64,000 nt of DNA from assembly GCA_032821775.1 (NCBI GenBank), contig JAVLRN010000005.1:310001-374000 (forward strand), read 5' to 3'. Numbering within the stretch: the first letter of the stretch is position 1; each line of letters starts with the position of its first letter. The notes beneath the pieces are model-generated. The model was not told the DNA's origin. It did not search any database and saw nothing but the letters and a program-made list of their open reading frames with translations. This document shows positions 11,487 through 23,312 of this stretch, piece by piece. The stretch comes from Sanguinoderma infundibulare (Eukaryota > Basidiomycota > Agaricomycetes > Polyporales > Polyporaceae). Made by a program: the position numbers and the translations under genes.

Positions 11487-11908
11487 GATGCTGCGGTGTG
11501 TTGTGACGGGACCCGGTCTCCGTCTGAAGCTTTTCGTGGGACGTATAGATGCGAAGGAGACAAGGAGTGGATGAGAGCAAGACTGGTGTACAGAACAATC
11601 ATCGAGATCAGCGAGATCGAGTCACTCCGAAATCAATTCCATTTTCATTTTCACGTGGCACCACTACCAGCGCTTCCTAGTTTACGCCTCTCTTGCGCTC
11701 ACCTGGCCAGCTGCGCTCCCGTATGCTTTACCTCTGGACATCCCAGCGATACATATAATGCACGGCACAGCTCTTGATGTATATATTTTACCGGCTACCA
11801 GTCGGTACCCACTCCCAGCTCAGTTCGAGTTCTAGCCTTTAGTACGCCGTGCGTTTCGGGTACTAATTAGCACACCTCAACTTATATTCCTTGGTCAGCT
11901 TTCAAGGC
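11487..11908. other. Divergent spacer upstream of eIF2B beta and a small secreted-peptide gene
   Basis: The region is AT-richer than its surroundings. ATACATATAATG (about 11,749) and GTATATATTTTA (about 11,779) are TATA-like elements 130-160 bp upstream of the ATG at 11,909. No other gene was seen. Confidence 0.4.
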
Positions 11909-12113
11909 ATGAAGTTGCAATGTATACTTTACACCGTTGCGGCAGCAATTGTGGCGCTTACAGGACGCTCCCAGTCTACCTCGCTGAACAGGTGACCAGT
12001 CGAACATGTTCAAGGGACCTAACTGTTTGGACAGCTTGGAACACCAAGGGCCCTTCCACGCCGCTCAACAGGATCCCGTATCAATACGAGAATATTCTTA
12101 CCAGGGGTTCTGA
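11909..12113 (+). CDS. Putative small secreted peptide (53 residues)
   Basis: Exon 1 (11,909-11,991) starts with MKLQCILYTVAAAIVAL, a textbook short signal peptide: lysine, then a hydrophobic core, with a likely cut near GRSQS. A 43 nt intron (11,992-12,034) follows, with donor AG|GTGACC, branch-like CCTAACT and acceptor GACAG. Exon 2 (12,035-12,113) keeps the frame to TGA. The mature peptide of about 30 residues has no cysteine and ends EYSYQGF. I do not recognise a family. Support comes from the signal peptide, the well-formed intron and upstream TATA-like sequences; the short length keeps confidence modest. It has no CaaX end, so a lipidated mating pheromone is unlikely. Confidence 0.4.
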
Positions 12114-12878
12114 CTTCTCCATGAGAATTCGAGTGGTCAGCTGTCTGGGATCGCGGCTGCTGCATAGCCCGTCTTCCAACAGACATCCGATCTCACCCTG
12201 CGGGAGATTTGTGTATCTGTTCGTGTCTCCGCGTCCATTTGAGTTGTGAAATGCAGTGGACGAGTCATCAGTGTCATTATTGCGGCTGCTAATCGTATTT
12301 ATCGTCAAATGAGGGTGGAAAATTACGGCGAAGAGAACTAGAAGCCGAGGGTCCTTGAAGAGGCAAGACCCCTTCACAGCGAGTCAACGAGTTTTGTCCA
12401 AGAAAGCATCGCGTGGGGACCAACGTACCTCTTGCATCCTTTCTTCGGCCACTTTTCTTTTATCGAGAATATCAGAGTAACTGCTTTGGATTGTTGTGAC
12501 TCTGCCTGAGAATATTTGAGATATCCAATTGTCGTGCGCATGATTCTGTGGTTTGATATATCGAAAAAAGGCCTGGATTGGAAGGACTCGAGATCAGTGC
12601 ACGCCGAAAGGGAGAGGCACCCGAGTCAGTCGAGCAACCATGCAATAGCTGAAGGCGTACCGTGAGTCTTCGTCGGTCGTCTACAAGCCCGGCAGAAGGT
12701 CCGGGGAGTCGGCACTCCACGTAACAAGGTTATCGATGGTGTCCTTGGCAGCTGGCTTCGAAGTGTTAAGCTCCAAGGTACCAACAAACGAGTCGCTCTT
12801 GTATAAATACCATAGCCCCACCTTCTTCAACCCAAAGAACCCCATCCATTACGTATCACTCCCTACTACCCATTCAAT
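12114..12878. other. Spacer between two small genes
   Basis: No coding sequence is supported. A TATAAATA element (12,802-12,809) lies about 75 bp upstream of the split start codon of the next gene and is followed by CA/CT-rich leader sequence. Confidence 0.4.
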
Positions 12879-13197
12879 ATGTATGTCTCCACTTTGATAC
12901 CTTGTCACGTTTCCTTGTGCTAACTGATGACTCGGACCCACTTGAAGGTGCCATGAAGAGTACAATGCGCAATGCCGATATGACGGATGTGGATGTATTG
13001 TTGGCATTGATGTCAACAGCTCAACTACAGTCATGTGCAACGAAGCCCGGAGGACGGGGAAGCTTGTTCAGGAGAGAGATACAAGCCAAACGCGTTTGAA
13101 ATATACGCTTTCTGACGAGACGTACTGGTGTATTTTGATTGATGTAAAATGGGGGATGAATGCTATCGCACTGACAATATGTGCTCCGACTCTATAA
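12879..13197 (+). CDS. Small cysteine-containing protein whose start codon is split by an intron
   Basis: The bases AT (12,879-12,880) are followed by a canonical intron (12,881-12,947, 67 nt; donor GTATGT, branch GCTAACTGA, acceptor GAAG). Exon 2 supplies the G of ATG and continues MCHEEYNAQCRYDGCGCIVG and on, without a stop, to TAA at 13,195-13,197, giving 83 residues. The N-terminus has Cys at positions 2, 10, 15 and 17. Very small basidiomycete proteins beginning MC with clustered Cys/His are common in my experience, but I know no assigned function. No signal peptide is visible. A good TATA box lies upstream. No alternative splicing of the same ATG gives a longer reading. The C-terminal third has ordinary composition and could include a further small intron. 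The stop lies only 19 bp from the end of the convergent gene. Confidence 0.5.
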
Positions 13198-13216
13198 AAC
13201 ATGCACGACTAGATGG

Positions 13217-14177
13217 TCAGTGACGTCTCTTGAGGTCGCGGGGGGTGGTGGGGGACGGGTCGCCTACGACCAATTTGGAGTACTTGAGGCGGTAATGGAA
13301 GTGCCGTTCGCCCACTGGCATAGGGCAGTCGGGAAACCCTTCTTCCAATATGTAGTACTGGTCCACCGGTCCGTCACCGCACTCAAGCTTGCCTACGGTA
13401 TACGAGACAACCTCCCACAAGCCGCCTTTCTCCGGTCCCGGTGGAGAGTAATCGAATAACTTGCCGATGAAAGTATGAGGGTTTTCGAGGAAGCGGGCCG
13501 CCTGGTTCTTCGACACGCGCTCAAGAGAGGAGCCAGAAGGGCGGGGAGAAAGAGTAGGGAGGGTTGCTCGAGCGGCGGGCAGAGTCGACGGCGTGGGCTT
13601 GACTCGGTCCGGGAAGAGCTCAGCCATGACCATCTGGCGCCATATGTACAAGCTAGTAGGTGATTGATGGCGTTGCTCAGAACACGCACAACATACGTAA
13701 GAGGAAGCAATCTCACATTTGCATCTGCCGTTTGTGGACTTCTTCATACAGGTCCCGATGATCTTGCAGCGCATAAAAGATCTTGTATAGGTTGAAGATC
13801 CCACAAACAGCTTGGGCGACAAGGAAGCGGATGGCGCGGCTGCAGTCAGTCACCGGATCAGTAATTGAGAGGACAGCTCGTGAGCGGTGACAGGGGCTTG
13901 CTTACTGTTCGAACGACTGTGGAGGCGTCCGCCTCTCAAGTTCAGCGTTGGCACTAGCAAGGTACTTGTCAGGGTCGTCGCAGGTCGCGACAAGGAGTTC
14001 CTGTCCCACTCCGGGCCATGTCTTGACCTCGGCGAGAGCCCTGTCGCGACGAGCGGGATCAAGGCGGAGGTACTCGGCCTCCTCGTCGACAATTTGCATG
14101 TATCGTGCAGCCTCTTGTGCGAGATGATCGACGTTGACCGACTGCCGAGGCACTTTGTAGATGTCCAGGGACGGCAT
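13217..14177 (-). CDS. Conserved-looking protein of unknown function
   Basis: The minus strand reads from ATG 14,177 (MPSLDIYKVPRQSVNVDHLA) through an acidic helical exon (ARYMQIVDEEAEYLRLDPAR) that ends at 13,906. A 66 nt intron (13,840-13,905) leads to exon 2, with a hydrophobic helix (AIRFLVAQAVCGIFNLYKIF) and QDHRDLYEEVHKRQMQ. After a second intron, exon 3 begins LYIWRQMVMAELFPDRVKP and has a conserved-looking beta-rich end (GLWEVVSYTVGKLECGDGPV, QYYILEEGFPDCPMPVG). The protein is about 300 residues with stop at 13,217. The hydrophobic stretch could be one membrane segment. No family is recognised. The true N-terminus may lie further upstream, since coding-like sequence continues on this strand, but no canonical donor connects the frames. 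Confidence 0.6.
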
Positions 14178-15385
14178 GAGACAAGAGGGAGTGAGTGGTG
14201 GTGGTGGTGGTTGCAAGATCTTTCATATAAGTGTGTTTGCTCCTCATTGAATTCGGGCTCCGATTCCAGAGCGAAGTGCTGACGTATTATCTCGCGGCTG
14301 TTTCGTAGGTTCGGAGCAAGCTCCTTGCTCTGGCGCTTGCTCCGCAGCGCACCTTCAGCAGAAGGGGCTTGCTTCGGCCCGGGGTCCGCCATACGGACAG
14401 GACGTTCTCCTTCCCCGCGTTCTTCCACTTCGCCTCCAATCCCTTGATCCGATGTTTTGCGTGTGCTATACAACAGTTCATCAACAGTGTGGTACGAGGT
14501 TCTGTGATAGAGGGCCGGCAAATCACGTCTGCACAAGGGGTTTGGTGTTTTCAATGAACCGAACGGACAGGACGCACTCACTCTCGGACACGATTATCAA
14601 GGCCTTCACGATCGGTTCGAGCACGACCTTTGCGCGGCCGCCGCTCGCAAACTCGACGGGGTCTGGGAAGTCGGTGGGATTGCTCACGAGCGACCGTCCC
14701 TGTGAACGATTGCATCAAGGCGCCGTGCGTTCTATGGTCAGCACTACCATGCCCTAACCCAGCGGAGGACCGAAGAGAGCGGGACAGAGAACAGAAAGGA
14801 GGGTACCGTCGATGCCGTGATGATCACGTTCGCGCCGAAAGACGTCTATGTGTAGGGTCTCGAGGAAGCCCAGGCGGCAGCCCTGCCTGAGATGGGGAGT
14901 GCCGACGATTCGTCGCGCCGTTCTCGTAATGAGGTCGTGGCCAGTCAAGTAGTATTAGGGGACCTACGCTTCTATCAGAGGTGTGTTGAATGACACACGG
15001 ACCAGATATCGTTGCAGAGTGCAGGATATACACTACGACGTACCCTACACGACCGACAAGACTCTCTAGGGGGGCGGTGACAATGCGGCGCCAAGCATAC
15101 TAGGATATTGGTTGGCAGAGCTAGCGCTCACGAAACCGCTTCGGGTACTGGAACAGATGTGGACTATCGCTCCATTGCTTCAGTGTTATGTTCGGGTGGA
15201 TGATGAACACGGCCATGAAAAGCGTCATCAAGCCGCAGCCTTTCGACAACCGACTGCGAACGAAAGTAGTGCCTTCACGACGCCTCAAATCACGGGATTG
15301 ATATCGCCACTGCCCGAGGTAGTACAGACAAAAGCAAGAAACCTTAAACAAGAAGGTCCAACCTCAGATCGACACGCCACGCACC
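14178..15385 (-). other. Unresolved coding-like stretch upstream of the unknown gene
   Basis: On the minus strand, short segments look protein-like: FGANVIITASTV near 14,840, TDFPDPVEFASGG followed by KVVLEPIVKALIIVSES near 14,600-14,660, and KRQSKELAPNLRNSREIIR near 14,300. Intron-like donors and acceptors lie between some of them. I could not join them into one frame with the gene at 13,217-14,177. From 14,960 to 15,385 I see nothing. This may be an upstream exon set of the same gene, a separate decayed gene, or one with sequencing errors. Confidence 0.25.
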
Positions 15386-17216
15386 CTACTCGATTACGAT
15401 CGGCTCGTCCTCCCCGCCCGGTCCGTCGTCCTCGTCTGCCTCGAAAAGCCCTGCGACGGTGTCGGTGAGCGTCTTGATGAAGACAGGCAGCTGGTCGCGC
15501 GAGAACATGAACGGATCCTTGAAAAAGTTAAGGCGCTCGACGAGCTCTTGCCTTTCCCTCTCGAGACTCTTCGGGATGTACTTGACTCGCTCGATGAGCT
15601 TCTCCTTCGGCAACACCTCCTTGCCCGGGGTACTCTCCGGACGGTCAAACTGGTTTCTCAGGATAAACTCGAGCGCTGCAGAGGGAAGGTGAGAGTCGTA
15701 AGGGAAGATACGGACAGGGATGAGCACGCACAGAAGTTGACGTCCTCCTCCGGGTTGTTGTAGGAGTACACACAGGAGATGACGTCCTCGTCGACGCCGG
15801 GCAAGTCCGCGGACGGCTCCTTGGTGGATTTTGTGACGAGCACGTTTGTCATGTCCTCGTAAAGCTTGATCACGGGCAGGTTCGAAGCCTCGCCTCGAAC
15901 CGCCTTGGGACCATTGAGCGTTACCGCCGAGGGCGCAGACGTCCCGCGGGAGGCGAGCTGTTTCGATCGCTCAATCTCGGCGTTCAGATCCTTCTTCGTG
16001 AGCTCCACTACAAGGGTATTCATCGTCCGACGGTGTGCGCGAGACACCAACGAGGACGACGTACCTTCCTGCCTGAGCTCCGCGATCTGATGGTCCTTGG
16101 CAGCCACAACCGCGTTGTGCTGCTTGATGGTATCCTTTAGGCGAGCGATCTCTTCTCGCAGCGCGCGCTGTTCATCTTCGGCGGCTTCTCGGGTGAGGAA
16201 GTGCAACGTCCAGGATTGGTTCGAGGTTGACGGTGACTGTTTTGATAGTTGCTTGGTGAGTTCCTGGACGAGGCTCTCAGACCCTGTGGCACAACAGGTC
16301 AAGACCGATATACAGAAAGACAAAGACCACAACTCACGTTGGATCTCTTCGTTGCGCCGCGTTTGAATATCGTTTGAGATTTCCTCCGAACCCGTCGTCC
16401 GCAGCTGACTCAAGTCCTCAAACAGCTCCTTCGTTCTGTCATTGTGCTTCTCCCTCTTCGAAAATGCCGTTGGTACACCATCTACACAGCATTAAATGGA
16501 CCGCTTACCTGCTGGATATTTTCCCGCATTTCTTCGATTTGCACCTGCAGTCTCTCATTTTCACGGCGCAGTCGCTGGTTCTCCCGTGCTTGGCGAGCGG
16601 CGGCGGCGGCGGACGTCGTGTTCTTACCCTTTGGTGGCGGTTGTTTGCCTCCTCGAGGGGCACCACGTTGCGCGGTTTGGTCGGGAGGATCTTCATCCAA
16701 CTCAATCGCACCGTCTTCGTCGACCTCCATCGCGTCGCCGTTCACCACCGGAGGGTCTGCCCTTGCCTTTCCTTTCCCTGTACCGTTCGGTTTCGACGCA
16801 CCGTTCATGGCAGATCCGGCACGCGCAGGAGCCTTCTTCGACGTGCCCTTCGCAGGTCCGGACATGGCTACGACTTCTGCTTGCGCCTCATCTTCGCTTC
16901 CTCTCCTCCGCTTCTTCGTCTCCTCCACAACCACAGCATCCTCCGACTCGTCATCGTCCAGCTCGATGGTATTCGAAGGCTTGCTCGCCGCCTTCTTCGA
17001 CGCAGCCTTGGATGGCGGCTTCGTAGAGGGACCTGCAACGGGTTTGCCACCGACCCCGCGCGCACGTCCTGCTGCCTTGGTCTTGGGGGGTGCGGGGGTG
17101 GTTGGGCCATAGTTGTCCGCTATGCGATGTGCGCTCCTTCATTTATATTCAGATGTCCTCGGCGGCGCGCGAGAGGGGGAATACATACCGAGGTCGTCGT
17201 CTGAGATATCGGTCAT
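15386..17216 (-). CDS. Monopolin subunit Csm1/Pcs1-like kinetochore protein
   Basis: The minus strand starts MTDISDDDL at 17,216. After an intron it continues ADNYGPTTPAPPK and a long basic/Ala/Ser-rich tail with an acidic patch (NTIELDDDESEDAVV). The middle is a strong coiled coil (ARQARENQRLRRENERLQVQ, then further heptads such as DEQRALREEIARLKDTIKQH). The C-terminal globular domain (NLPVIKLYEDMTNVLV, ISCVYSYNNPEED, ALEFILRNQFDRPES, VEYIP-like VKYIPKSLERERQ, LPFF-like ERLNFFKDPFMFSRDQLPVF) matches the Csm1/Pcs1 chromosome-segregation domain. Known members form a V-shaped dimer that clamps kinetochore microtubule attachment sites and acts at rDNA. The gene ends with TAG at 15,386. It has at least five introns and looks intact. 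It is divergent from the adenosine deaminase gene. Confidence 0.85.
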
Positions 17217-17418
17217 GGTGGCGGCTGCTATGTAGGTGAGCACGCCTTTGTTTGGCCCATAAACAACGCGCTGAGTTCGCCGGCGCCTACGCGATCGAAA
17301 ATGGGAGAATAATTGTCCCGCGCACGACTCCGCAACCGACGACGTCGTCCCTGCAGCTCAATGACTCCCCCTTCTTTCTTATCGACCTCCTTCATCTTAG
17401 CTTGTGACGGCAGCGAGG

Positions 17419-19586
17419 ATGGAGGAGTACCTCAGGAAACGCGAAGAGTTCATCCAGCAAGATAGGGCTCTGAGACCAGATCATGCTACCGCAAGGACAC
17501 TCTCTTTAGACGAGCGCAGAGCCGACGAGATCCTAAAGGGCATCCGTGAAATAGAAGCCAAGGCCGTGTGGGATCAGGAGAACAACGTAGAGGGCTATGG
17601 ATCCAAGCAGATGTTCCCCGGGATGGAGTTCCTGACAGGTGAGTCCAAACGACGCTCTGGCTCTGTGCATATACCGAGCCCACTTCCCTTAGCTCGCAAA
17701 ACCATCTTGAATACGAAGGTGTACGACATTTTGAGTAAGGTGTGTCCCACCAAAGGTCTATAGAAGCTGGAATGACAGCATATATGCATGCTCAAGATGC
17801 CCAAAGGCGGTCTCCTCCACGCGCACCTCGATGCGACCGTCCGTGCCGACGTGCTCCTCCGGCTCGCGCTTGCCCAACCTGCTATACATGCCCGTGTCTC
17901 CGGCCCACTGGCTCTCGGAGGTCTGAAGACGGCGCTGCCGGAGTTTCGTGCCCTTCCCATTGCGGAGTGGACGGAGGCCACGAGCCTCACGGACGCAGAG
18001 TATGTCAGCGGTTCCTGGGTTCCCATCCAAAACGCGCGAAACAACTTTCGTGAGGCTTTGGGCGGACCTGTCGGATTCGACCGTTGGGTGATTGGCAGCC
18101 TCACCATCGATCCCTCTGAAGCGTACGGAACTCACAATACGACCGACCGCGTATGTCTTGCCTTTTCTCCTCCGCATAGACTGTGTCAGTTGTCGAATAT
18201 CAATTTTGACTCCCCATAGATATGGCGCAAGTTTGAGAGCACGTTCGCGGTCTCCGATGCGAGTGAATCCTATTCTTCGACCTAAAACGCTTGTGCTGAA
18301 TGAACTCATGATGATTCAGGGTCTCTTTCGTTTCGTGCCCATCTACACGGAATATATTCGCGAATTCCTTTTGTCCTCTGTCGAAGACGGCATTTCCTAC
18401 GTCGAGCCGCGCATCTTGTTTTGGCACAAGTACGCTTCGTTCTCGCCTACGCTCCGCTCACTGACTAAAAAGCTCGTACGTTACGACAGGGTCATGGTTG
18501 GCGAGGACGGCGAAGAGAATGTTCCCCACCGTGTCTGGTTTCAGATCTATGACCGCGTCCTTAAAGAAGTCAGGGCCCATCTCACCTCCCAGGGCCGCGC
18601 AGACAACTTCATCGGCTCAAAGATCATATACTCGACCTTGCGCGAGCTCACGCTCGAGGATCTTGACTGGTACCTCGAAGACTGTCTCGCACTGAAGCAA
18701 GAATTCCCACATCTACTTGCTGGGTTTGATTTGGTCGGTCATGAGGACTCGCTCAAGCCACTCATCGACTACATCGAGCCCTTCATGCGCTTCAAGGAGA
18801 GGCAGAGGGAGCTGGGCGTCGACATCCCGTTCATATTTCACGCTGGAGAGACTCTTGGAGATGGGACCAAGGCGGATATGAACTTGTACGACGCAATCTT
18901 GCTCGGGACTAAGCGGATCGGGCACGGGTGAGGAGGCTACGGTGATCTCGGTACCTTCTTTTAGTCGACGCTCAGCATCGACTGTGCGCAGATTTTCTAT
19001 CATCAAGCATCCGAAGGTCATGGAGGTCTGCCGGGAGAGGGGTATTTGCATTGAGATGTGTCCCATTTCGTAAGCCAGGTCCATTATCGCGCTGTCCCTC
19101 GTATTGACTAGATTTCTTTCTGTGGGCAGGAACGAAATTTTGGTACATTCTCGTTCGGATAGACCAGGGTCCTGTGTAACGTTAACGTTCGCTTACAGCG
19201 TCTCACCGGGTCCATGCCGATGCACCCTTTGCCAGCTGTCCTGAACCACGGTGTGCACGTCGCTTTGTGCTCGGATGACCCTGCGACGTTCGGGAACATG
19301 GGTCTTTCATTTGACTTCTTCCAGGTCTTTGTCGCAAGCGAGGTGAACGGCCTCGCAACCCTCCGCGAACTCGTATGGGACAGCATAAGAGTCAGTCTCG
19401 TCTTCGGTTTTGAGGACACGCGCAATGTCTGATCGCCTGCTTACACGCATCGTCTGATGTCGGCATTTACAGTATTCAAGCCTCGAAGATTCGGAGAAGG
19501 AGCGTGCGTTCGGCATGTTGGACAGACAATGGGTCAAGTTCGTCAGCTATATCCTAGACCAATACGGTACGAATAGCAATACGTGA
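17419..19586 (+). CDS. Adenosine deaminase, ADA2/ADGF type
   Basis: The start is MEEYLRKREEFIQQDRAL at 17,419, with no signal peptide, followed by the helical N-terminal region of ADGF/ADA2-type enzymes. After an intron the catalytic barrel begins with MPKGGLLHAHLDA, whose HAH binds zinc. Later motifs are YVEPRILFW, PFIFHAGETLGDG (substrate and catalytic residues), GTKRIGHG (zinc histidine) and HVALCSDDPATFG (catalytic and metal aspartates). All metal ligands expected of the adenosine/AMP deaminase superfamily are present. The reaction is hydrolytic deamination of adenosine to inosine. About nine short introns interrupt the frame, and the last exon ends SYILDQYGTNSNT with TGA 19,584-19,586. 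Fungal members may be cytosolic or extracellular; the lack of a leader here suggests cytosolic. Confidence 0.9.
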
Positions 19587-20634
19587 AGGTGAATGTTGTA
19601 CACGTAAGAACGTGAGCCATGTATCCATAGATACCCGACTGTACACCTTGGTTCCACAGAGTAGAAGTAGGTGAGTCACGGTTTTACAGCTCCCAGCCGC
19701 CCACATCGTCCGCTGACTGCTTGGATCGCCAGACCCCTATATCGGAATGCGTCGAGTTTCTTATTTCTAGGCGCGCGAATGTGGAATTACTCTTAAGGGA
19801 GTCCGCACGAACGTTCGCCTCACAACAGAACACCTCCGCCGCGCTGCAGGACTTCTGCCCCCTAAAGAAGAGCGATTGGAGCGCCTTGACTAGTCCTTCC
19901 TATCTTCGGTCGAGGTTGGCATATCGCATGTGGAACCGCGTGTTCTGGTCTGGTTTAGGTGAGGATGTCGTTAGTTCCATTTGTTGCGACCGTTGTTTGT
20001 CCCTGACCGACAAGTTGTCTGTGGATATATGGCCGATGCAGGTGGAGAAGGGAACGTCTCGCATCGGGAATGGCTGATTGCTTACGAACGTGTTGTAATC
20101 GAGGTTAAGGATGAGCTGGCGAAGCATGAGAGGGAGAACGAGTTCGTATAATCTTCCCAACGACCTCCCTGATTGCCAAGGGCCTAATGAAACTACACAG
20201 CTCGCGCCTCGATCCTGACGAGCAGTCTTGCATTGTCGCTCTATCACACAAGATGGCTGGCATTGGTTAACTGGGTAATGGATACTTCTGGAAGGCTCTT
20301 GCCTAAAAGCAGCCGAAAAGCTTGGCTTCAACTCCAATCTGAAGACCAAGACCAACTTGAACCGGCTGTTCAAATGCAGGCTCGCCATGGCTACTCGCAC
20401 AGGGCACTATAGGGGTTATTCCAAGTGTCTTCGTACTCTGCCCAAGTGCACTCAGCGGGTCTTGATAAAATGCAACGCATGGTGTAACAGGAGATGAGCG
20501 AGGACACGGTATGGCGGATGTGATCGATACTTCCGTCGACGCTCCAAAAGCTTCCGCGATGCCGTTCTGGAGGCGTTCAAACTTCTTCGCGGAAACAAGA
20601 GGTGATGTAGTGGGCTTGGACGCAAAGTAGGACT
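19587..20634. other. 1 kb without a supportable gene
   Basis: The first part is probably the 3' UTR of the adenosine deaminase gene. A stretch near 19,790-19,900 reads like a short protein fragment on the plus strand (RRAAGLLPPKEERLERL), but no start, intron or second motif supports a gene. Nothing else was seen. Confidence 0.35.
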
Positions 20635-22994
20635 ATGGGCCCGCCGATGTATAAATGCCAACCGGCAGGCTGCCTTGTGAGTTCCGCTTTCCATACCTTC
20701 AATCGACTCGCTATCGACGCAGACACTACATCTCCGTGCTCGTTCATGGAAAGGACAGGCTTAGCTCTGCTAGGGAACGTTGGCGATGTGGTGTGGGCTA
20801 ATTGTACGACCCCTCTTGCCGTCCCGGGAGCGGAGTGCGGTTATGCTCTGTGAGTGTTCAGAGGTTCTAGAGGGACAATCCGAGTCGTTAACAATGTTTC
20901 GTGTAGTGTTCCGTTGGACTATCACAATCAGACCGCGGGCGTTGCCAAGATTGCCCTCGGGCGATACAACGCCACCAGCCCTAACCGGAAGGGCTCTATC
21001 TTCTTCAACCCCGGTGGCCCAGGAGGGGATGGTGTGAGTTTGGCGACGGTTCAGGGACAGTCATTGCAAGAACTTGTACGCATTGTTCGTCCCACTCATA
21101 ATGGAAAGAGACTGACAAGAGCTCAGGTCGGTGAAGAGTGGGACATCATTGGTTTCGATCCTCGTGGCATCGGGTTATCCGAGTACGTGGATCTTCACTG
21201 CCTCTTTCTTTATCGCTCACGAACATCGTTGTGCAGGCCGATGGTGCAGTGCTTCCCGGGTGGTGGCACCCGCGAGGCGTTCGTTGCAAACACGGTTCTC
21301 GATCGGGGTTATGATGTCTCGCCCAATCTCACCGATCCAAGTAACCGTTACCACCTCATAGAGACGCAGAGGGATGCGAATGCATTGTATCGGACGCAGT
21401 TCGAAGCTTGCGCCCAGGTGCAGGGAGACTCGCTTCGATACATGGGCACCACCAGCGTCGTTCGGGACCTCGACTTCATCACCACCGCGCTCGAGGGCAA
21501 GAACTCCTTGATGTACGATAACCCCGCTCATTGTCTGCTTTGAGGTGCTAACGCGGACTCGTTTATAGCAACTTTTATGGCTGGTCGTATGGCACAATCA
21601 TGGGACAGTACCTCGTGAATATGTGCGCACTATAAGGTCAAGATTGGATCATGCCGTACATTGACAATTTCCCAGGTTTCCGCACCGTGTCGGACGCGTC
21701 GCCATCGACGGCGTTGCAGATGCGAAAGCGTGGGCAAGTGAGTCCTCAAGCGATTTGTCTCCTTCGATCCCTGCCCTCATGATTTGTCCGCAGACGAGCC
21801 CCCGTATGTTCAGGTTCGAACCTGGGTCAACTCGACCGAAGCGGCCTATCGCATCTTTTTCGAAGAATGCGCCAAGGTGCGTTGTGTATCCAATGGTGAG
21901 CGTTTTATAGCTCAGCTCATCACATTTCGCATAAGGCCGGACCGTTCTTGTGTGCCTTGGCCAAGCAGGAGGACGAGAATCCGATGGATATTTACCGCCG
22001 CGTCGAAGGGTTCATCGATGACCTTTATAACGATCCCTTCGCTGTCTCCAACGCGACATCCCCGGGTATTTTGACAAACGGCCGCGCGCGGAGTATGCCC
22101 TTCCTTACCCTCGTCGATCTGCCTACAGGTTTACTCATATGATCCTTTTCGTTCGCCCCAGTTTTTCTAATGCGCAGTTTGGAGCAACCAGAGACCTGGA
22201 GCTTCGCTGCCACAGTTCTCGACGCAGCCATGCAAGGCCAGGCCACTTTGTTGCTAAACGCGATCAGCTTCAAAGTCGTCAGCGATCCCGACCTCCAACG
22301 TTCTGCCGTTTCGTGCAACGACGAGAAGCCGTTCGCGCCGCTGGCACCGGAGACCGTCGTCGACGCCGGTCTCGAAGCGTTGCAGAACGTTTCTCGTTTC
22401 TATTTCTCGGCTCTCATCACTGAGCCCGATTCTGGTTGCCAGTACTGGCCATTCACTCCACCCGAGAGGTACGCCGGGCCGTGGAACAGGACGCCGAAGA
22501 ACCCGATATTGATCATCAGCAACACTGTGAGCCATCCGCTACCTCTCCTTCTTCGTCACTCACGTTCCGATCGGCAGGCTGACCCTATCACGCCCTTGGT
22601 GAACGGCGAGCTGGTCCACTCGTACTTCCCCAACTCGTCCGCGCTCCTAGTACTGGACAGCCCTGGGGTGAGCAGACTTCTCCACTGGGTGGCATCTCGG
22701 ACGATGCTAATTAAACCCACCACCTCGCCATAGCACACTACCGCACTGATTCCGTCGAACTGCACCATCGAAGCGACGCGCAGGTACTTCGCGGACGGGA
22801 CGCTGCCACCCCCAGGTACGGTCTGCCAGCCGAATTTTTCGCCGTTCTCGTCGCCTGTTCAGGATCCTCCCCTGCCTCCGACGGGCCCTAACGCCAGAGC
22901 GTTCGATCCGGAGAACGATTACTACCTGTCAGATGACTCAGGGCTTCGCCGGCTTCCGTCATTGCTCGCACGTCGTCGCCGTCGCCTCCTTTGA
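20635..22994 (+). CDS. Alpha/beta hydrolase, S33 tripeptidyl aminopeptidase (TAP-like)
   Basis: After an uncertain N-terminus, the frame reads WANCTTPLAVPGAECGYAL, then across an intron VPLDYHNQTAG, GSIFFNPGGPGGDGVSL (oxyanion region) and EEWDIIGFDPRGIGLSEP. The nucleophile elbow is FYGWSYGTIMGQYL (GxSxG). The C-terminal TAP-like part carries NPILIISNTADPITPL (catalytic Asp) and LDSPGHTTALIPSNCT (catalytic His). These three residues form the triad of S33 peptidases that release N-terminal tri- or dipeptides. N-glycosylation sites and paired cysteines suggest a secreted enzyme, but I could not define a signal peptide: the first ATG (20,635) gives no clear leader and a 5' exon may be missing. 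The tail is Arg-rich (RRRRRL) and stops at 22,992-22,994. About nine introns. Confidence 0.85.
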
Positions 22995-23312
22995 GCACTT
23001 TCGGCGTTGGACGCTTCGGAGGTAGAACGTGGAGTGGTTCTGGTGAATTCTGCTGTAATATACAGTATCGCTACGTTTATATTATTTGTTCAAAACGGCT
23101 TGTGTACAATGTAAACATGCCAACCACGCAAGGCGAGAGCAGCCTATCAAGAGGATAGCCCCATGTGTCGGCGATGTGTTCAGGGAGGAATTGGGCTGCC
23201 CATGATCAGTGGCTGACGTGCTCGTGCTCTGCGGATGCCCTACACTCTGCTACGTGTCGACTTGATCTCCAAACATATGTGCATCCGTTTCGGGCCCGAT
23301 GCGTGCTAGTGG
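22995..23312. other. Convergent 3' spacer
   Basis: This AT-rich convergent spacer lies between the hydrolase and the first zinc-finger/RING gene. It includes ATATTATTTG and probable polyadenylation signals. No gene was seen. Confidence 0.4.

Noticed and set aside
11909..12113. Small peptide gene as a mating pheromone precursor
   Set aside because: It has a signal peptide and no C-terminal CaaX motif, unlike basidiomycete lipopeptide pheromones.
14190..14215. GGT trinucleotide run encoding polyhistidine or polythreonine
   Set aside because: A simple microsatellite; the reading depends on frame and no finger or metal-binding domain surrounds it.
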